A DNA stretch of 64,000 bases from Bifidobacterium breve (GTDB lineage Bacteria; Actinomycetota; Thermoleophilia; Solirubrobacterales; Solirubrobacteraceae), in assembly GCA_945889475.1 (NCBI GenBank), contig CAMDBT010000006.1:1-64000 (forward strand), read 5' to 3'. How positions within the stretch are numbered: the stretch's first letter is position 1; the number at the start of each line of letters is the position of its first letter. A program made the position numbers and the translations under genes. Below, one piece after another: positions 63,382 to 64,000 of this stretch. The notes beneath the pieces were generated by a model that did no database searches, had not been told where the DNA came from, and worked only from the letters and a program-made list of their open reading frames with translations.

Positions 63382-64000
63382 CTAACTCCCGGCCGCGACG
63401 TCGGCCTCGTCGCCAACGCGGCTCTGGCGCTCGATCTGGCGGCGGATGTCGCGCATCGGCTCGACCGAGCGCACACGCGGAACGACGTCGAAGTTGTTGA
63501 TCGGCGGGGGCGAGGGGGTGAACCACTCGAGTGTGTTACCGCGCCACGGGTCGGGGCCAGCCTTGGCGCCGCTGCGGAGGCTCTGGACAATGTTGACGAT
63601 CGTCAGCAGCACGCCGAGCGCGAGGATGAATGAGCCGATCGTCGAGATCATGTTGTAGGTACCGAGGTTGTTGACGTCGGCGTACTCGTAGACGCGTCGC
63701 GGCATCCCACTGAGGCCGGCCGAGTGCTGGATCAGGAAGGTGATCCAGAAACCGCCGAGCGTCAGCGCGAAGCTGACCCTGCCGAGCTTCTCGTCCATCA
63801 TCCGGCCGGTCATCTTCGGGAACCAGTAGTAGAGCGCCGCCATCATCGAGAAGACTGCGCCGCCGACAATCGTGTAGTGGAAGTGGGCAACGACGAAGTA
63901 GGTGTCGTGCAGCTGCCAGTCGACCGGGAAGGTGGCGAGGAAGATCCCGGTGATCCCGCCGAGCAGGAAGGTTGCGAGAAAACCGATCGAGTAGAGCATC
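63382..64000 (-). CDS. ctaD: second cytochrome c oxidase subunit I, C-terminal part (truncated by window)
   Basis: The frame is open to the window edge; 205 C-terminal residues are visible. VAHFHYTIVGGAVFSMMAAL carries heme ligands, followed by YYWFPKMTGRMMDEKLG, SGMPRRVYEYAD and the ending SPPPINNFDVVPRV. It resembles the other ctaD of this window throughout but is clearly divergent. The N-terminus and the CuB site are outside. It is followed by ctaB after 10 bp. Confidence 0.94.
   Translation of the reverse strand, partial: MLYSIGFLATFLLGGITGIFLATFPVDWQLHDTYFVVAHFHYTIVGGAVFSMMAALYYWFPKMTGRMMDEKLGRVSFALTLGGFWITFLIQHSAGLSGMPRRVYEYADVNNLGTYNMISTIGSFILALGVLLTIVNIVQSLRSGAKAGPDPWRGNTLEWFTPSPPPINNFDVVPRVRSVEPMRDIRRQIERQSRVGDEADVAAGS

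Noticed and set aside
63372-63590. N-terminal extension of CtaB
   Set aside because: Ser/Arg/Ala-rich translation of the ctaD2 3' end in another frame.

Overview
The window is a dense, roughly 60-65% G+C bacterial chromosome segment of about 70 protein genes. I see no rRNA, tRNA, CRISPR array, prophage or insertion sequence. The gene set points to a deep-branching actinobacterium, most likely class Thermoleophilia (Solirubrobacterales-like). The reasons are a CysO/CysM/Mec sulfur-carrier cysteine pathway, a GuaB3-guaA pair, a wax ester synthase/DGAT, a caa3-type oxidase, an ECF sigma factor with a fused zinc-finger tail, and many start codons lying 6-9 nt behind a TANNNT box, as in the leaderless transcripts common in Actinobacteria. 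The class assignment is inference; no marker RNA is present.

Layout. 1-9.3 kb: the 3' end of an AddA/UvrD-like helicase-nuclease, then gltB-gltD (glutamate synthase) and a flavin monooxygenase. 9.3-19.7 kb: DUF4395 membrane protein, ECF sigma factor, FxsA, a DUF59 Fe-S factor, WS/DGAT, an M28-like peptidase, ispH, a CaiB-type CoA transferase, a metallophosphoesterase, a DipZ-like thioredoxin-fold protein and a GNAT acetyltransferase. 19.8-24 kb: two tandem paralogous secreted proteins of unknown function with matching terminators, a polytopic membrane protein and a Sco1 copper chaperone. 24-27.6 kb: moeZ-cysO-cysM-tatA-mec, a cysteine-synthesis locus using a ubiquitin-like sulfur carrier. 27.6-34 kb: lineage-specific hypothetical proteins, nadB, zinc-ribbon proteins, a glycosyltransferase and a pilin-like peptide.

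34-54 kb is a mostly rightward housekeeping block: murI-rph-rdgB-cation efflux, pyrF, LysM-DacF-PfkB, guaB3-guaA, rplM-rpsI, glmM, glmS, acpS-nnr, a CBS protein, alr-cca and a HIT protein. Cell-wall precursor supply (murI, glmM, glmS, alr, DD-carboxypeptidase) is clearly concentrated here. 54-64 kb: secreted and zinc-ribbon proteins, a diheme cytochrome c lipoprotein and a leftward respiratory cluster (ctaC with fused cytochrome c, ctaD, a tandem USP-like protein, ctaE, then ctaB, two small membrane proteins and a second, truncated ctaD at the window edge).

The observations most worth following are the widespread leaderless-promoter architecture, a near-perfect dyad covering the glmS promoter, overlapping divergent -10 boxes, a CysO whose di-glycine is followed by a seven-residue tail in a locus that also carries its protease, an S9 protein with an acidic repeat-containing extension as long as S9 itself, one cytochrome c module shared between CtaC and a free lipoprotein, and two ctaD genes. 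I found no clearly new defence or mobile system.
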